64,000 bases of DNA from CAVVAL01 sp963740215 (GCA_963740215.1 CAVUDJ010000008.1:372001-436000); one strand, 5' to 3'; shown: positions 24,390-36,673, counted from the stretch's first letter. The notes: generated by a model not told the origin, from the letters alone. Program-made: numbers and translations.

Positions 24390-26299
24390 CGCGCGTGGCG
24401 GGACACAGCCGGTGCCGGGCGCGGATCGATCCGGCCCTCGACGAAGATCGCGTGCCACACGCAGAACACCAGCACGGTCCAGATCTTGCGGCTGTTGTCC
24501 GCGTCGCCGCGCTTGTGCGCCTCCAGCAGCGACAGCGCGTACGGCAGGTCGAGCAGGTCGCCGGCGGCCGAGTCGTCGATGATGCCGCGAGCCCAGTCGT
24601 ACATGATGCCCTTGAGCCACACCCGCGTGGGCACGGGGAAGCCGAGCTTCGGCCGGTTGACGATCTGCGGCGGCACCACCTGCTCCAGGGCCTGCCGCAG
24701 CGCGTACTTGCGGATGCCCTTCTGGGTGACCTTGAGCTCCTGGGGGATCGTCTTCGCCACGTCGAACACGCCCGTGTCGAGGAACGGCACGCGCAGCTCC
24801 AGCGAGTGCGCCATCGACATGCGGTCGGCCTTGACGAGGATGTCGCCGCGAAGCCACGTGAACAGGTCGATGTACTGCATCTGGGTGACGTCGTCGAGGT
24901 GCGCCGCGGCGGCGTAGTGCGGCGCGGTGACGTCGGTGTACTGCACTGCGGAGTTGTACTGGCGCATCAGCCGCTGCTTCTCGGCCTCGGTGAAGATGCG
25001 CGCGTTGCCGAAGTACCGCTCCTGCAGCGGGGTAGTGCCGCGCTCCAGGAAGCTCTTGCCCTTCACACCCTCCGGGATCACCTTCGAGACCGCCCGCAGT
25101 CCCTTCTGGACAGGGTCGGGCAGACCCGTGATCGGCTTGAGCGACAGCGGCTCGCGGTAGATGCCGTACCCGCCGAAGAACTCGTCGGCGCCCTCGCCCG
25201 AGAGCACCACCGTGACGTGCTCGGCGGCCTTCTTCGCGACGAAGTACAGCGGGACCAGCGCGGGGTCGGCGACCGGGTCGTCGAGGTGCCAGACGATCCG
25301 CGGCAGGGCGTCCATCATGTCCTGCGCGGTGATCAGCGTCGGGATCGTGGTGACCTCGAGCCACTTCGCCGAGTTCTGGGCCACCTGGATCTCGGAGTAC
25401 CCGTCGACCTCGTACCCGACGGTGAAGGTCTTGATGTCGGGCTTGTGCCTGCGCGCCAGCGCGACGATGGCGGTGGAGTCGATGCCGCTGGACAGGAACG
25501 CGCCGACCGGCACGTCACTGCGCAGGTGCAGCTCGACCGACTCCTCCAGGGCCTCGCGGATTCGCCGGAACAGCGCCTCAGGGTCGTCGGTCGGCGTGGG
25601 GCGGAAGTCGGGCTCGTAGTAGCGGTGCCGCAGCAGGCCGCCGTCCGGGGTGTACGTGAACGACTCGCCACACTCGATGCGCGCGATGCCCTTGGTGAGC
25701 GTCTCGGGCTCCGGCACGTACTGGAGGGTCAGGTAGTGCGACAGCCCGGCCGGGTCGATGCCCTCGTCGCCCTGCTTCGCCGCCGGGGCGAACGGCCACA
25801 GCGACTTCTTCTCGCTCGCGAAGTACACGCCGTCACCGGTGACGAGGTAGTGCAGCGGCTTGATGCCGTACGGGTCGCGGGCGCCGAACGCGCGCTGCTC
25901 GATGCGGTCCCAGATGACGAACGCGAACATGCCGCGCAGCCGGCCGACGAACTCCGCGCCCCAGTAGTGGTAGGCGGCGACGATCGCCTCGGTGTCGCCG
26001 TCGGTGGTGAACTTCGCGCCGTGGTCGCGGCTCAGCTGGTCGCGCAGCTCCAGGTAGTTGTAGATCTCGCCGTTGAAGGTCATGACGTACCGGCCGTCGT
26101 CGTATTCGAGCGGCTGGTGCGAGTGCTCGACGTCGATGATCGAGAGCCGCTTGAAGCCGAGCACCACGTCGGATCCGGAGACCGTGACGCCGGTCTCGTC
26201 AGGGCCGCGGTGGTGGATGCTCTCCAACGCCTCCGCGATGCCGTCCCGGTGCTTGCCCGCTTCACTGCAGGCGCTGATAAAGGTGAGCAGTCCGCACAT
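24386..26299 (-). CDS. asnB: Asparagine synthase (glutamine-hydrolyzing), class B
   Basis: A 637-aa enzyme making Asn from Asp, Gln and ATP. The ATG at 26299 gives Met-Cys, the Cys2 nucleophile of the class-II glutaminase domain (CGLLTFI, HHRGPDETG, MTFNGEIYNYLELR). The synthetase domain has the pyrophosphate loop AFLSSGIDSTAIVAL near residue 265 and VVLSGEGADEFFGGYGIY near 365. An upstream in-frame ATG is rejected since it would bury the Cys. It overlaps the TIM-barrel gene downstream by GTGA. Confidence 0.95.
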   Translation of the reverse strand: MCGLLTFISACSEAGKHRDGIAEALESIHHRGPDETGVTVSGSDVVLGFKRLSIIDVEHSHQPLEYDDGRYVMTFNGEIYNYLELRDQLSRDHGAKFTTDGDTEAIVAAYHYWGAEFVGRLRGMFAFVIWDRIEQRAFGARDPYGIKPLHYLVTGDGVYFASEKKSLWPFAPAAKQGDEGIDPAGLSHYLTLQYVPEPETLTKGIARIECGESFTYTPDGGLLRHRYYEPDFRPTPTDDPEALFRRIREALEESVELHLRSDVPVGAFLSSGIDSTAIVALARRHKPDIKTFTVGYEVDGYSEIQVAQNSAKWLEVTTIPTLITAQDMMDALPRIVWHLDDPVADPALVPLYFVAKKAAEHVTVVLSGEGADEFFGGYGIYREPLSLKPITGLPDPVQKGLRAVSKVIPEGVKGKSFLERGTTPLQERYFGNARIFTEAEKQRLMRQYNSAVQYTDVTAPHYAAAAHLDDVTQMQYIDLFTWLRGDILVKADRMSMAHSLELRVPFLDTGVFDVAKTIPQELKVTQKGIRKYALRQALEQVVPPQIVNRPKLGFPVPTRVWLKGIMYDWARGIIDDSAAGDLLDLPYALSLLEAHKRGDADNSRKIWTVLVFCVWHAIFVEGRIDPRPAPAVSRHAR

Positions 26300-26395
26300 G
26301 GCCGCCATCCTTCCATCCCCGGCAACGTGCTCGTCGCCGGCAGGTGGCCAAACGGTGTCACCCTGGAGTCCAGCGGCGGCCATGGGGAGGCGGAC

Positions 26396-27851
26396 ATGGA
26401 CGAGATCGCAGGTAGCGAACCGATGAGCCGGCGAACATTGCTGCGGGCGGCAGGGCTCGGTGCCGCGGCTGCCCTCGTCCCGGTCTCCGTCGCACATGCG
26501 GAAGGTAGCGAGACGCGCACTTACCGTGGCCGGTTCGAGCCGGGGGCACCCGACTGGTTCTACCTCCCGGTCGGCGTACCGCGCGGGGTCCGCGAGTTGT
26601 CGGTCCGCTACAGCTACGACCGTTCACCCGGGAACGCCCTCGACATCGGCATCTTCGACGCATCCGGGCACGAGCTGGGCAACGCGGACGGTTTCCGCGG
26701 CTGGTCCGGCGGGTTCCGCGACAGCTTCACGATCAGCGCGTCCGCGGCCACGCCGGGGTACCTGCCCGGCCCGATCGACGCCGGCACCTGGCACGTCGTC
26801 CTCGGCCCGTACACGGTGGCGCCGCAGGGCCTCGACTGGACCGTCGAGGTCACCCTGACCCGCGGTCGCCCCGGCCCGGCCTTCGTCCCCCGGCCAGCGC
26901 CACAGCAGGCACGTGGCCGTGGCTGCGCCTGGTACCGCGGTGACCTGCACCTGCACACCGTCCACTCGGACGGGCAGCGGCACGCCGGAGGAGGTCGTGG
27001 CCGGCGCGATCGCCGCGGGCCTCGACTTCGTCGTCTCCACCGAGCACAACACGTCGAGCGCGAGCGGCGTGTGGGGCGCGGTGCTCGACACCGACCGGCT
27101 CCTGGTGATCGACGGCGAAGAGATCACGACGCGGGGCGGCCACTTCGTCGCCGCCGGACTCCGCCCCGGCCAGTGGATCGACTGGCGGTACCGCGCCGCC
27201 GACGGTGCGCTCCCCCGGTTCCTGCGCCAGATCCACCAGGTCGGCGGGGTCGCGATCGCCGCCCACCCGTACTGCCCGTTCGTCGGCTGCGCCTGGAGCT
27301 TCGACTACGCCCGCATGGACGGCATCGAGGTGTGGAACGGCCCATGGACCCTCGACGACGAGCACGCCGTCCGGCTCTGGGCCGAGCGGCTCGCCGCCGG
27401 CCACTTCCTGCCCGCGGTGGGCAGCAGCGACGCCCACCGCGAGCCACAGGTCATCGGCCACCCGCAGACCGTCGTCTACGCCGGCAGCCTCGCCAGGCAC
27501 GCGATCCTGGCCGGCGTCCGCGGCGGCCGCTCGTACCTGGCCGAATCGTCGGCGGTCACGCTCCAGCTGACGGCGTCGGGCCGGCACCACCAGGCGGGCA
27601 TCGGCGAACGGCTGCGTGTCCGTCGCGGCGAGCCCATCACCGTCACGGCCTCGGTCACCGGCGCGCCGGGCGGCCAGCTGCGGCTACTCACCGCCGCCGG
27701 AGTCGTGGCCGAGACCGGCGCCGACCGGATCGAGTTCCGCACCCGCGGCGGCGAGCACGCGTTCGTCCGCGTCGAGGTGCGCCGGCCCGTGCCCACCGAC
27801 ACGACGCCGGACACGATGGTCGCGCTGAGCAACCCGGTGTTCCTGAGCTGA
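26396..27851 (+). CDS. CehA/McbA family metallohydrolase (PHP domain), exported, frameshifted
   Basis: From ATG 26396 there is a twin-arginine signal (MSRRTLLRAAGLGAAAAL, cleaving after SVAHA), a beta-sandwich segment of about 150 residues, then the PHP metal motif YRGDLHLHTVHSDG. Near 26981 the frame changes and continues as TPEEVVAGAIAAGLDFVVST, EHNTSSASG and AIAAHPYCPFVGC, ending at 27851. The span is 3n+1, so one extra base. The intact protein would be about 484 aa. These are exported phosphoesterases/carbaryl-hydrolase-like enzymes; the substrate is unknown. It is divergent from asnB with a 96-bp gap. Confidence 0.86.
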
Positions 27852-27906
27852 CCGCTCACGTTACGGTCGTACTGAGACACGTCGACGGGGACACGGGAGC
27901 CGCCGC

Positions 27907-29346
27907 ATGAACGATCACGACGCGCTGAAGACGTCGAGCCACGACCTGCCCGTCTCCGAGCGGCTCGCCGAGTTCATGCGTACCGGCTGGGCCGACACCG
28001 AGGTCCGCGACCTGTCCCCGGTCGACAACGCCGCATGCCACGCACGCCGCCGGGCCGCTCTGGCCGCGCGATTCCCGGGCGAGACGCTGGTGATCCCGAC
28101 CGGGCAGCTCAAGGTCCGCAACAACGACTGCGACTACGAGTTCCGCCCCGGCACCGACTTCGCGTACCTCACCGGCGAGTACGAGCCCGGCTCGGTGCTG
28201 GTGCTGTCCGGGGACACCGCCACGCTGTACCGGCGCCCGCGTTCGTCCCGCGCGACCGACGAGTTCTTCCGCAGCCGCGACGGCGAGCTGTGGGTGGGAC
28301 GGCGCTGGTCGCAGGCCGAGACGGAGGCGCGCCTCGGCGTCGCCTGCGCCGACCTCGCCGACCTGGAGAAGGCGCTCACCGACCTCGATCCGTCGCTGAC
28401 GCGCGTGGTCCGCGGCTTCGACCCGGCCGTTGACGCCGCGGTCGGCGCCGCCGACGACGGCCTCCGCGAGGGCGAGCTCGTCGCCACTCTGTCCGAGCTG
28501 CGGCTGGTCAAGGACGAGTGGGAGATCGCCCAGCTCACCGACGCCGTGGACGCCACCGTGCGGGGCTTCGCCGACGTGGTCCGCGCGCTCCCGGCCGACC
28601 GCGAGTCGTCGGAGCGCCTCGTCGACGGCGTCTTCGGGCTGCGTGCCCGCCACGACGGCAACCAGGTCGGCTACGGCACGATCGCCGCCGCCGGCGCCCA
28701 CGCCTGCACGCTGCACTGGTGGCGCAACGACGGCGTGTGCCGCCCCGGCGAGCTGCTGCTGCTCGACGCCGGCGTGGAGAACAAGCACTTCTACACCGCC
28801 GACGTCACGAGGACGCTGCCGGTCGACGGACGGTTCAGCGACGTCCAGCGCCGCGTGTACGACCTGGTCTTCGCCGCGCAGGAGGCGGGCATCGCGGCCG
28901 TGAAGCCGGGCGCGCGCTGGCGCGACATCCACCGCGCGACGATGACCGTGATCGCCCACGGTCTCGTCGAGTGGGGGCTGCTCCCGGTCACCGCCGAGGA
29001 GTCCCTCGCCGACGACTGCGGCCTGCACCGCCGCTGGACCCTGCACAGCTCCGGCCACATGCTCGGCCTCGACGTCCACGACTGCGCCCGCGCCCGCTCG
29101 GAGACCTACCTCGACGGCGTCCTCGAAGCCGGCAACGTGCTCACCGTAGAGCCCGGGCTGTACTTCCAGGCCGACGACGTCACCGTGCCCGAGGAGTACC
29201 GGGGCATCGGCGTCCGGATCGAGGACGACATCCTCGTCACCGCCGACGGCAACCGGAACCTGTCCGCCGCGCTCCCCCGCCGGTCCGGCGAGGTCGAGGC
29301 GTGGATGGCCGACCTGCGCGCGAGCGGTGGCGGCCTGTTGTCGTGA
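27907..29346 (+). CDS. Aminopeptidase P family protein (M24)
   Basis: A 479-aa Xaa-Pro aminopeptidase with an AMP_N domain (residues ~30-150) and the pita-bread M24 domain. The five metal ligands are visible: LLLLDAGVENKHFYTADVTRT (Asp, Asp), LHSSGHMLGLDVHD (His), VLTVEPGLYF (Glu) and GIGVRIEDDILVT (Glu). It removes N-terminal residues ahead of proline in the cytoplasm. It starts at ATG 27907, 55 bp after the PHP gene, and could share its transcript. Confidence 0.94.
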   Translation: MNDHDALKTSSHDLPVSERLAEFMRTGWADTEVRDLSPVDNAACHARRRAALAARFPGETLVIPTGQLKVRNNDCDYEFRPGTDFAYLTGEYEPGSVLVLSGDTATLYRRPRSSRATDEFFRSRDGELWVGRRWSQAETEARLGVACADLADLEKALTDLDPSLTRVVRGFDPAVDAAVGAADDGLREGELVATLSELRLVKDEWEIAQLTDAVDATVRGFADVVRALPADRESSERLVDGVFGLRARHDGNQVGYGTIAAAGAHACTLHWWRNDGVCRPGELLLLDAGVENKHFYTADVTRTLPVDGRFSDVQRRVYDLVFAAQEAGIAAVKPGARWRDIHRATMTVIAHGLVEWGLLPVTAEESLADDCGLHRRWTLHSSGHMLGLDVHDCARARSETYLDGVLEAGNVLTVEPGLYFQADDVTVPEEYRGIGVRIEDDILVTADGNRNLSAALPRRSGEVEAWMADLRASGGGLLS

Positions 29347-29468
29347 GTCAGCCCAGCGCCGGGCGCCAGGCCGCTCTGCGCGACGACCCTGTCGTACGAG
29401 TCGGTCGCACCGTCGAGCCCACCGCGGGTCGCGTCGTACCTGTCTGCTTCGGCGTCGTAGTCGAGCAT
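29337..29468 (-). pseudogene. Remnant of a SAM-dependent methyltransferase N-terminus
   Basis: The minus strand reads MLDYDAEADRYDATRGG from ATG 29468, the typical opening of ~260-aa UbiE-type methyltransferases, but the SAM-binding motif never follows. After about 44 codons it runs into the antisense of the peptidase gene. It overlaps the VOC fragment's stop (TGATG). It is a truncated relic. Confidence 0.6.
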
Positions 29469-29572
29469 CAGAGGGACTTGTCGATCTCGTCGAACCCGAG
29501 TACTCCGGTGTAGAAGGCACCGAGCGCCGACTCGGAGCCGGGTGGGCGGCCAGACTGGACGTGGTGGATCAT
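29468..29572 (-). pseudogene. Remnant of a VOC (glyoxalase-like) protein N-terminus
   Basis: From ATG 29572, preceded by GGAGG, the minus strand encodes MIHHVQSGRPPGSESALGAF and YTGVLGFDEIDKSL, then TGA. This is the first beta-alpha unit of a ~120-aa VOC protein; the rest is absent. With the methyltransferase fragment it marks a decayed two-gene operon lying between the peptidase and aconitase genes. Confidence 0.62.
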
Positions 29573-29607
29573 CGAATCCTCCATCCGTGTCGTCCTTGCA
29601 ACTCTAG

Positions 29608-29623
29608 CAAGACGGACGTACTG
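29608..29623 (+). promoter_or_regulatory. AcnR-like operator candidate upstream of aconitase
   Basis: CAAGACGGACGTACTG matches the AcnR consensus of corynebacteria as I recall it (CAGNACNNNCGTACTG) with one mismatch. It lies about 120 bp upstream of the aconitase GTG. The string CGTACTGTTTG recurs at 32603-32613, before the adjacent TetR gene. A small inverted repeat CTTGC/GCAAG (29594-29610) overlaps it. Confidence 0.55.
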
Positions 29624-29741
29624 TTTGGTTAACGACGGGCCCCGCCCGCTCCGGCACGATCCGTGCCGCCGGTGGATGCGGGAGACTGCCAGGTAGCGGC
29701 CCGGCAGGTCAGGCAGAGCAGGTCAGACGAAGGAGCGCAAC

Positions 29742-32532
<2,791 letters not shown>

Positions 32533-32537
32533 CCCGG

Positions 32538-32581
32538 TCGCGGTTGGATTGTGTCCCTCAGGGGCACAGATCCAACCGCGA
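32538..32581. terminator. Hairpin after aconitase
   Basis: Perfect 12-bp arms (TCGCGGTTGGAT at 32538-32549, complement at 32570-32581) with an inner TGTGTCCC/GGGGCACA extension. It starts 5 bp after the aconitase stop and lies before the TetR promoter, so it most likely ends the aconitase transcript, though no T-tract follows. Confidence 0.7.
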
Positions 32582-32593
32582 GCCTGGCGGCAC

Positions 32594-32613
32594 GGAACCG
32601 TACGTACTGTTTG
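32594..32613 (+). promoter_or_regulatory. CGTACTGTTTG element before the TetR gene
   Basis: CGTACTGTTTG at 32603-32613 repeats the right half of the aconitase-promoter site, preceded by GTA to form GTACGTAC. The left half-site of the AcnR motif is not conserved. Position 33 bp before the TetR start fits autoregulation. Confidence 0.45.
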
Positions 32614-32645
32614 CTATCTGTCCACTCTGCTGGGACGATCGGGAC

Positions 32646-33221
32646 ATGCCCAGGGTCAGCCAGGACCACCTCGACGCGCGACGGCACGAGATCCTCAGCG
32701 GCGCCAGGGCGTGCTTCGCCCGGCACGGATACGAAGGCGCCACCGTCCGCAGGCTCGAAGAGGAGACCGGTCTCTCCCGCGGCGCGATCTTCCACCACTT
32801 CCGTGACAAGGAGTCGCTGTTCCTCGCGGTCGCCGAGGACGACGCCTCCGAGATGGCCGACGTGGTCGCCAAGCACGGCCTGGTCCAGGTCATGCGGGAC
32901 CTGCTCTCCGACGACGCCGGCACGGTCGACAAGGCCGGCTGGCTCGGCACCCAACTGGAGGTGTCGCGCCGGGTCCGCACCGACCCCGACTTCGCGCGAC
33001 GCTGGGCCGCCCGGTCCGAGTCCGTCGCCGCTGCCACCCGCGAGCGGCTCTCCCGGCAACGCGACGCCGGCGTGCTCCGCGACGACGTCGACCTGTCGAC
33101 GCTGCAACGCTTCCTCGAACTGGTCCTCGACGGGCTGGTGCTCCGGCTCGCGATGGGCATGGCCGCCGACGATCTCAACCCCGTGCTCGACCTCGTCGAG
33201 GAGGCGGTCCGCCGGCCGTGA
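32646..33221 (+). CDS. TetR/AcrR family regulator, AcnR-like
   Basis: A 191-aa repressor. The N-terminal helix-turn-helix is clear (ACFARHGYEGATVRRLEEET, then GLSRGAIFHHFRDKESLF, residues ~20-58); the C-terminal ligand domain is about 130 residues. The ATG at 32646 is chosen because the longer upstream frame crosses the aconitase terminator. Its position right after aconitase matches acnR in corynebacteria and the TetR gene beside acn in M. tuberculosis (recalled), so aconitase is the likely target; the shared CGTACTGTTTG element supports this. Its stop overlaps mug by GTGA. Confidence 0.9.
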   Translation: MPRVSQDHLDARRHEILSGARACFARHGYEGATVRRLEEETGLSRGAIFHHFRDKESLFLAVAEDDASEMADVVAKHGLVQVMRDLLSDDAGTVDKAGWLGTQLEVSRRVRTDPDFARRWAARSESVAAATRERLSRQRDAGVLRDDVDLSTLQRFLELVLDGLVLRLAMGMAADDLNPVLDLVEEAVRRP

Positions 33222-33769
33222 CCAGGATCAACGCCCGCTTCACCGCCGGCGAGCTGGAAGCAGCGCGGTCCTGCACGATCCCCGACGTGATCGGCCTCGA
33301 TCTGCGCGTTCTCTTCTGCGGTATCAACCCCGGGCTCGTGTCGGGAGCCACCGGCCACCACTTCGCCCGTCCCGGCAACCGGTTCTGGCCCGCGCTCCAC
33401 CTCTCCGGCTTCACGCCGCGGCAGCTCCACCCGTCCGAACAGTCCGAGCTGCTGACCTGGGGCCTCGGCATCACCAACCTCGTCGCCCGCACGACCGCCC
33501 GCGCCGACGAGCTTCGGCGCGACGAGTTCGTGGCAGGCGCCGCGATTCTCCGCGCCAAGGTCGCGGCGGTACGGCCGCGCTGGCTCGCGGTCGTCGGCGT
33601 GACGGCGTACCGGGACGCGTTCGCCGACCGCCGCGCCTCGATCGGCCCGCAGGACGCGACGCTCGGCGCCACGCGGATCTGGGTCCTCCCCAACCCGAGC
33701 GGGCTCAACGCCCACTACACCCTCCCCCTGCTCGCCGACGAGTTCCGGCGGCTGCACGACGCGCTCTGA
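33218..33769 (+). CDS. mug: G/U mismatch-specific DNA glycosylase
   Basis: A 183-aa uracil-DNA-glycosylase superfamily enzyme of the MUG/TDG type that removes U or T opposite G. The catalytic loop is FCGINPGLVSGATGHHFARP (residues ~30-50; Asn replaces the Asp of UDG family 1) and the DNA-intercalating motif is LPNPSGLNAHY near residue 160. It overlaps the TetR gene by GTGA and so is co-transcribed with it; the link to aconitase control is probably only positional. Confidence 0.93.
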   Translation: MTRINARFTAGELEAARSCTIPDVIGLDLRVLFCGINPGLVSGATGHHFARPGNRFWPALHLSGFTPRQLHPSEQSELLTWGLGITNLVARTTARADELRRDEFVAGAAILRAKVAAVRPRWLAVVGVTAYRDAFADRRASIGPQDATLGATRIWVLPNPSGLNAHYTLPLLADEFRRLHDAL

Positions 33770-33862
33770 GCGGCCGGCTCGTCGCTTGCTGTGGGGTTGA
33801 TTTGTGCCTGTGGCGAGATACTTGAGTGGTCAAGGAAAGCACAATAATCTGGCCCGCTGCGC

Positions 33863-33922
33863 AACTGTCGGGGAAATGGCGGTATCGAACGCCGGGTTTG
33901 GGCGCCGCTTCCCGGACAGCTG
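33863..33922. repeat. Family E structured repeat, copy 1
   Basis: CAACTGTCGGGG...GGCGG...CCGC...CCCGGACAG between convergent mug and ABC genes. The outer stem pairs CTGTC with GACAG, the next GGG with CCC, then GGCGG with CCGC. Copies 2 and 3 (48155-48217, 52229-52288) differ in the A/T bulge and loop but keep the pairing. Confidence 0.75.
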
Positions 33923-33955
33923 CCGGTTTGTGCGGCGGGTCTCTCCGGACGGACG

Positions 33956-35851
33956 CTAGGCCGTGTCGGCCAGGTCGGCCGTGATGTCCCGGGAGAACTG
34001 CGTGCGGTACAGGTCGGCGTAGAGGCCGCCCGCCGCGAACAGTTCCTCGTGGGTGCCGCGCTCGGCGATCCGGCCATCGTCGACCACGAGGATCTGGTCG
34101 GCGCCGCGGATCGTGGAGAGCCGGTGCGCGATCACCAGGGACGTGCGACCCGTGAGGGCTTCGTCCAGCGCGCGCTGCACGGCGACCTCGGACTCGGAGT
34201 CGAGGTGGGCCGTCGCCTCGTCCAGGATCACGATGCCCGGACCCTTGAGCAGCAGCCGGGCGATGGCCAGCCGCTGCTTCTCGCCGCCGGAGAGCCGGTA
34301 GCCCCGGTCGCCGACGACCGTGTCGAGCTGATCGGGCAGGGACCGCACCAGCCCGGCGACCTGCGCGCGCTCCAGCGCCTCCCATTGCTGCGCGTCGGTG
34401 GCATCGGGGCGGGCGTAGAGCAGGTTGGCGCGGATCGAGTCGTGGAACATGTGCGCGTCCTGGGTGACGACGCCGACCGCGTCGCGCAGCGACTGGAGCT
34501 GCGCGTCCTTCACGTCGACGCCGCCGATGAGAACGCGGCCGGACCCGGCGTCGTAGATGCGCGGTACGAGCTGCGAGATCGTGGTCTTGCCCGCCCCGGA
34601 CGGGCCGACCAGCGCGACCAGCTGACCCGGTTCGGCGGCGAAGCTGACCCCGCGGAGCACCGGCTGGCTGGGCGCGGAGTCGAGCACGGCCACGTCCTCC
34701 AGGGAGGCGAGCGACACCTCCTCCGCCGTGGGGTAGGAGAAGTGGACGTCATCGAACTCGATCGTGCGCGCGCCCGCCGGCACCGGCACTGCAGCCGGCT
34801 TCTCGGCGATCATCGGCGGCAGGTCGAGCACCTCGAAGACCCGCTCGAACGACACGAGCGCGCTCATGACGTCAACGCGGACGTTGCTCAGCGCGGTGAG
34901 CGGACCGTAGAGACGGGTAAGGAGCAGCGCGAGCGTGACGACCGTGCCGGCGTCCAGGGACCCGGAGAGCGCGTACCACCCGCCGAGGCCGTAGACCAGC
35001 GCCTGAGCGAGCGCGGCGACCAGCGTCAACGCGACGAAGAACGCCCGGCTGTACATCGCCGAGGTGACGCCGATGTCGCGGACCCGCCCCGCCCGGTCGG
35101 CGAACGAGCGCGCCTCGGTGTCGGGGCGGCCGAAGAGCTTCACGAGCAGCGCGCCGGCGACGTTGAACCGCTCGGTCATCGTGGCGTTCATCGACGCGTC
35201 GAGGCGGTAGTTCTCGCGGGTGATCTCCTGCAGCCTGCGGCCGACCGCGCGGGCCGGCAGCACGAACACCGGCAGCAGCACCAGCGAGAGGAGGGTGATC
35301 TGCCAGGACAGCGCCAGCATCACACCGGCGGTGAGCACCAGGCTGATCACGTTCGAGACCACGCCGGACAGGGTGGAGGTGAAGGCGCGCTGAGCGCCGA
35401 CGACGTCGTTGTTGAGGCGGCTCACCAGCGCGCCGGTCTGCGTGCGGGTGAAGAACGCGATCGGCATGCGCTGGACGTGGTCGAAGACGGCGGTGCGCAG
35501 GTCGAGGATGATCGACTCGCCGATGCGTGCGGAGTACCAGCGCTGAACGAACGAGAAGACCGCGTCGACGACGGCCAGCCCCGCGATCGTGGCGGCGATC
35601 CAGACCACGACCGAGCGTTCGCCGTCGCCGGTGATCTCGTTGACGACGCGGCCGGCGAGGACGGGAGTGGCCACCCCGATCGCGGCGGACACGACGACCG
35701 TGAGGAGGAAGAACGCGATCTCGAACCGGTACGGCTTGGCGAACGCCAGGATCCGCTTCGCCGTGCCGGGCGCCAGCTTGTGGTCCTTGACATCCTGGTC
35801 GCGCCGGCTCAGCGAGCGCAGCATCTCCCAGCCGGGTGAACGCATGGTCAT
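33956..35851 (-). CDS. ABC transporter, fused permease and ATP-binding protein
   Basis: A 631-aa half-transporter: six membrane helices in residues ~45-330 (ABC type-1 exporter fold) and a nucleotide-binding domain from ~365. It has Walker A ALVGPSGAGKTTISQLV, signature YRLSGGEKQRLAIA, Walker B GIVILDEATAHLD and the switch His in VIAHRLST. It would dimerise to export lipids, drugs or peptides. No partner half-transporter gene is adjacent, so it may act as a homodimer. ATG 35851 gives the longest fitting N-terminus; a second Met is two codons on. Confidence 0.93.
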   Translation of the reverse strand: MTMRSPGWEMLRSLSRRDQDVKDHKLAPGTAKRILAFAKPYRFEIAFFLLTVVVSAAIGVATPVLAGRVVNEITGDGERSVVVWIAATIAGLAVVDAVFSFVQRWYSARIGESIILDLRTAVFDHVQRMPIAFFTRTQTGALVSRLNNDVVGAQRAFTSTLSGVVSNVISLVLTAGVMLALSWQITLLSLVLLPVFVLPARAVGRRLQEITRENYRLDASMNATMTERFNVAGALLVKLFGRPDTEARSFADRAGRVRDIGVTSAMYSRAFFVALTLVAALAQALVYGLGGWYALSGSLDAGTVVTLALLLTRLYGPLTALSNVRVDVMSALVSFERVFEVLDLPPMIAEKPAAVPVPAGARTIEFDDVHFSYPTAEEVSLASLEDVAVLDSAPSQPVLRGVSFAAEPGQLVALVGPSGAGKTTISQLVPRIYDAGSGRVLIGGVDVKDAQLQSLRDAVGVVTQDAHMFHDSIRANLLYARPDATDAQQWEALERAQVAGLVRSLPDQLDTVVGDRGYRLSGGEKQRLAIARLLLKGPGIVILDEATAHLDSESEVAVQRALDEALTGRTSLVIAHRLSTIRGADQILVVDDGRIAERGTHEELFAAGGLYADLYRTQFSRDITADLADTA

Positions 35852-35968
35852 CGCGCATCACCTCCCTTCGGCCATCAGCAACGCGCGACCAGGCAGTTCT
35901 ACTCCCCCGCTCCGACAAGATCGCGGAGACGGCGGACCTGGGCGGCCCGCTCAGCGGCCTCCTGCTCG

Positions 35969-36673
35969 TCACGGCTGCGCCCGGCCGGCGCCCGTGACCA
36001 GCGCCTTTGTCTCGATGACGGCGTTGCGCAGCGGGGTGAGCATCGCGGCGACGAGGTCGCTGACGGCGCCGTCCAGCTCGTCGCGGGCGACGACGAGGTT
36101 GGCCAGGCCGATGCGCTCGGCCTCGGCGGCGGAGACCCGGCGGCCGGTGACGCAGATCTCCAGCGCGCGGGCGGGGCCGACCAGGTCGACGAGCGGCTTC
36201 GTGCCGGTGAGATCGGGAACGAGGCCGAGCGACGTCTCCTTCATGCTGAACTGGACGTCGTCGGCGACCACGCGCAGGTCGCAGGCGAGCGCGAGCTGGA
36301 AACCGGCGCCGATCGCGTGCCCCTGGACGGCGGCGACCGAGATGATGTCGGGGCGGCGCAGCCAGGTGAAGCCCTCCTGGTACCGGGCGATGACGGCGTC
36401 GCACTCCTCGTCGGTCATCTTGGCCATCTCGAGGAACGACGGCCCGCCGTCCAGCGGCGCGCCCGTGAACGCCGACTTGTCCAGGCCGGCCGAGAACGAC
36501 CGCCCCTCGGCGCGCAGCACCACGACGCGGACCTCGCCCGTGAGCGAGCGGCCGATGTCGGCGAGGCGGGCCCAGGTGGCAGGCGTCTGCGCGTTGAGCG
36601 CGTCCGGCCGATCCAGCGAGACGGTGGCAACCGCCCCGTCGACGTCCAGCCGAACCCCAGCCTCAGTACTCAC
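35969..36673 (-). CDS. Enoyl-CoA hydratase/isomerase family protein
   Basis: A 234-aa crotonase-fold protein. The oxyanion-hole segments are FSAGLDKSAFTG near residue 61 and AAVQGHAIGAGFQLALACDL near 112. The second catalytic region (MKETSLGLVPDLTGTKPLVD) has Asp where canonical hydratases have Glu, so the exact reaction (hydratase, isomerase or other) is unsure. It lies upstream of the ABC exporter and downstream of the ABC-F gene; from memory, M. tuberculosis has echA12 beside its ABC-F gene in the same neighbourhood. Confidence 0.87.
   Translation of the reverse strand: MSTEAGVRLDVDGAVATVSLDRPDALNAQTPATWARLADIGRSLTGEVRVVVLRAEGRSFSAGLDKSAFTGAPLDGGPSFLEMAKMTDEECDAVIARYQEGFTWLRRPDIISVAAVQGHAIGAGFQLALACDLRVVADDVQFSMKETSLGLVPDLTGTKPLVDLVGPARALEICVTGRRVSAAEAERIGLANLVVARDELDGAVSDLVAAMLTPLRNAVIETKALVTGAGRAQP

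Noticed and set aside
24395..27910. A 1171-codon plus-strand open frame spanning asnB and the PHP gene
   Set aside because: Its first two thirds are the antisense of asnB with typical high-GC shadow composition (runs of Leu, Val, Arg, Gly). Only the part from 26396 is a real coding region (PHP hydrolase).
34049..35839. A 596-codon plus-strand frame opposite the ABC transporter
   Set aside because: Antisense shadow of a gene with intact Walker and signature motifs.
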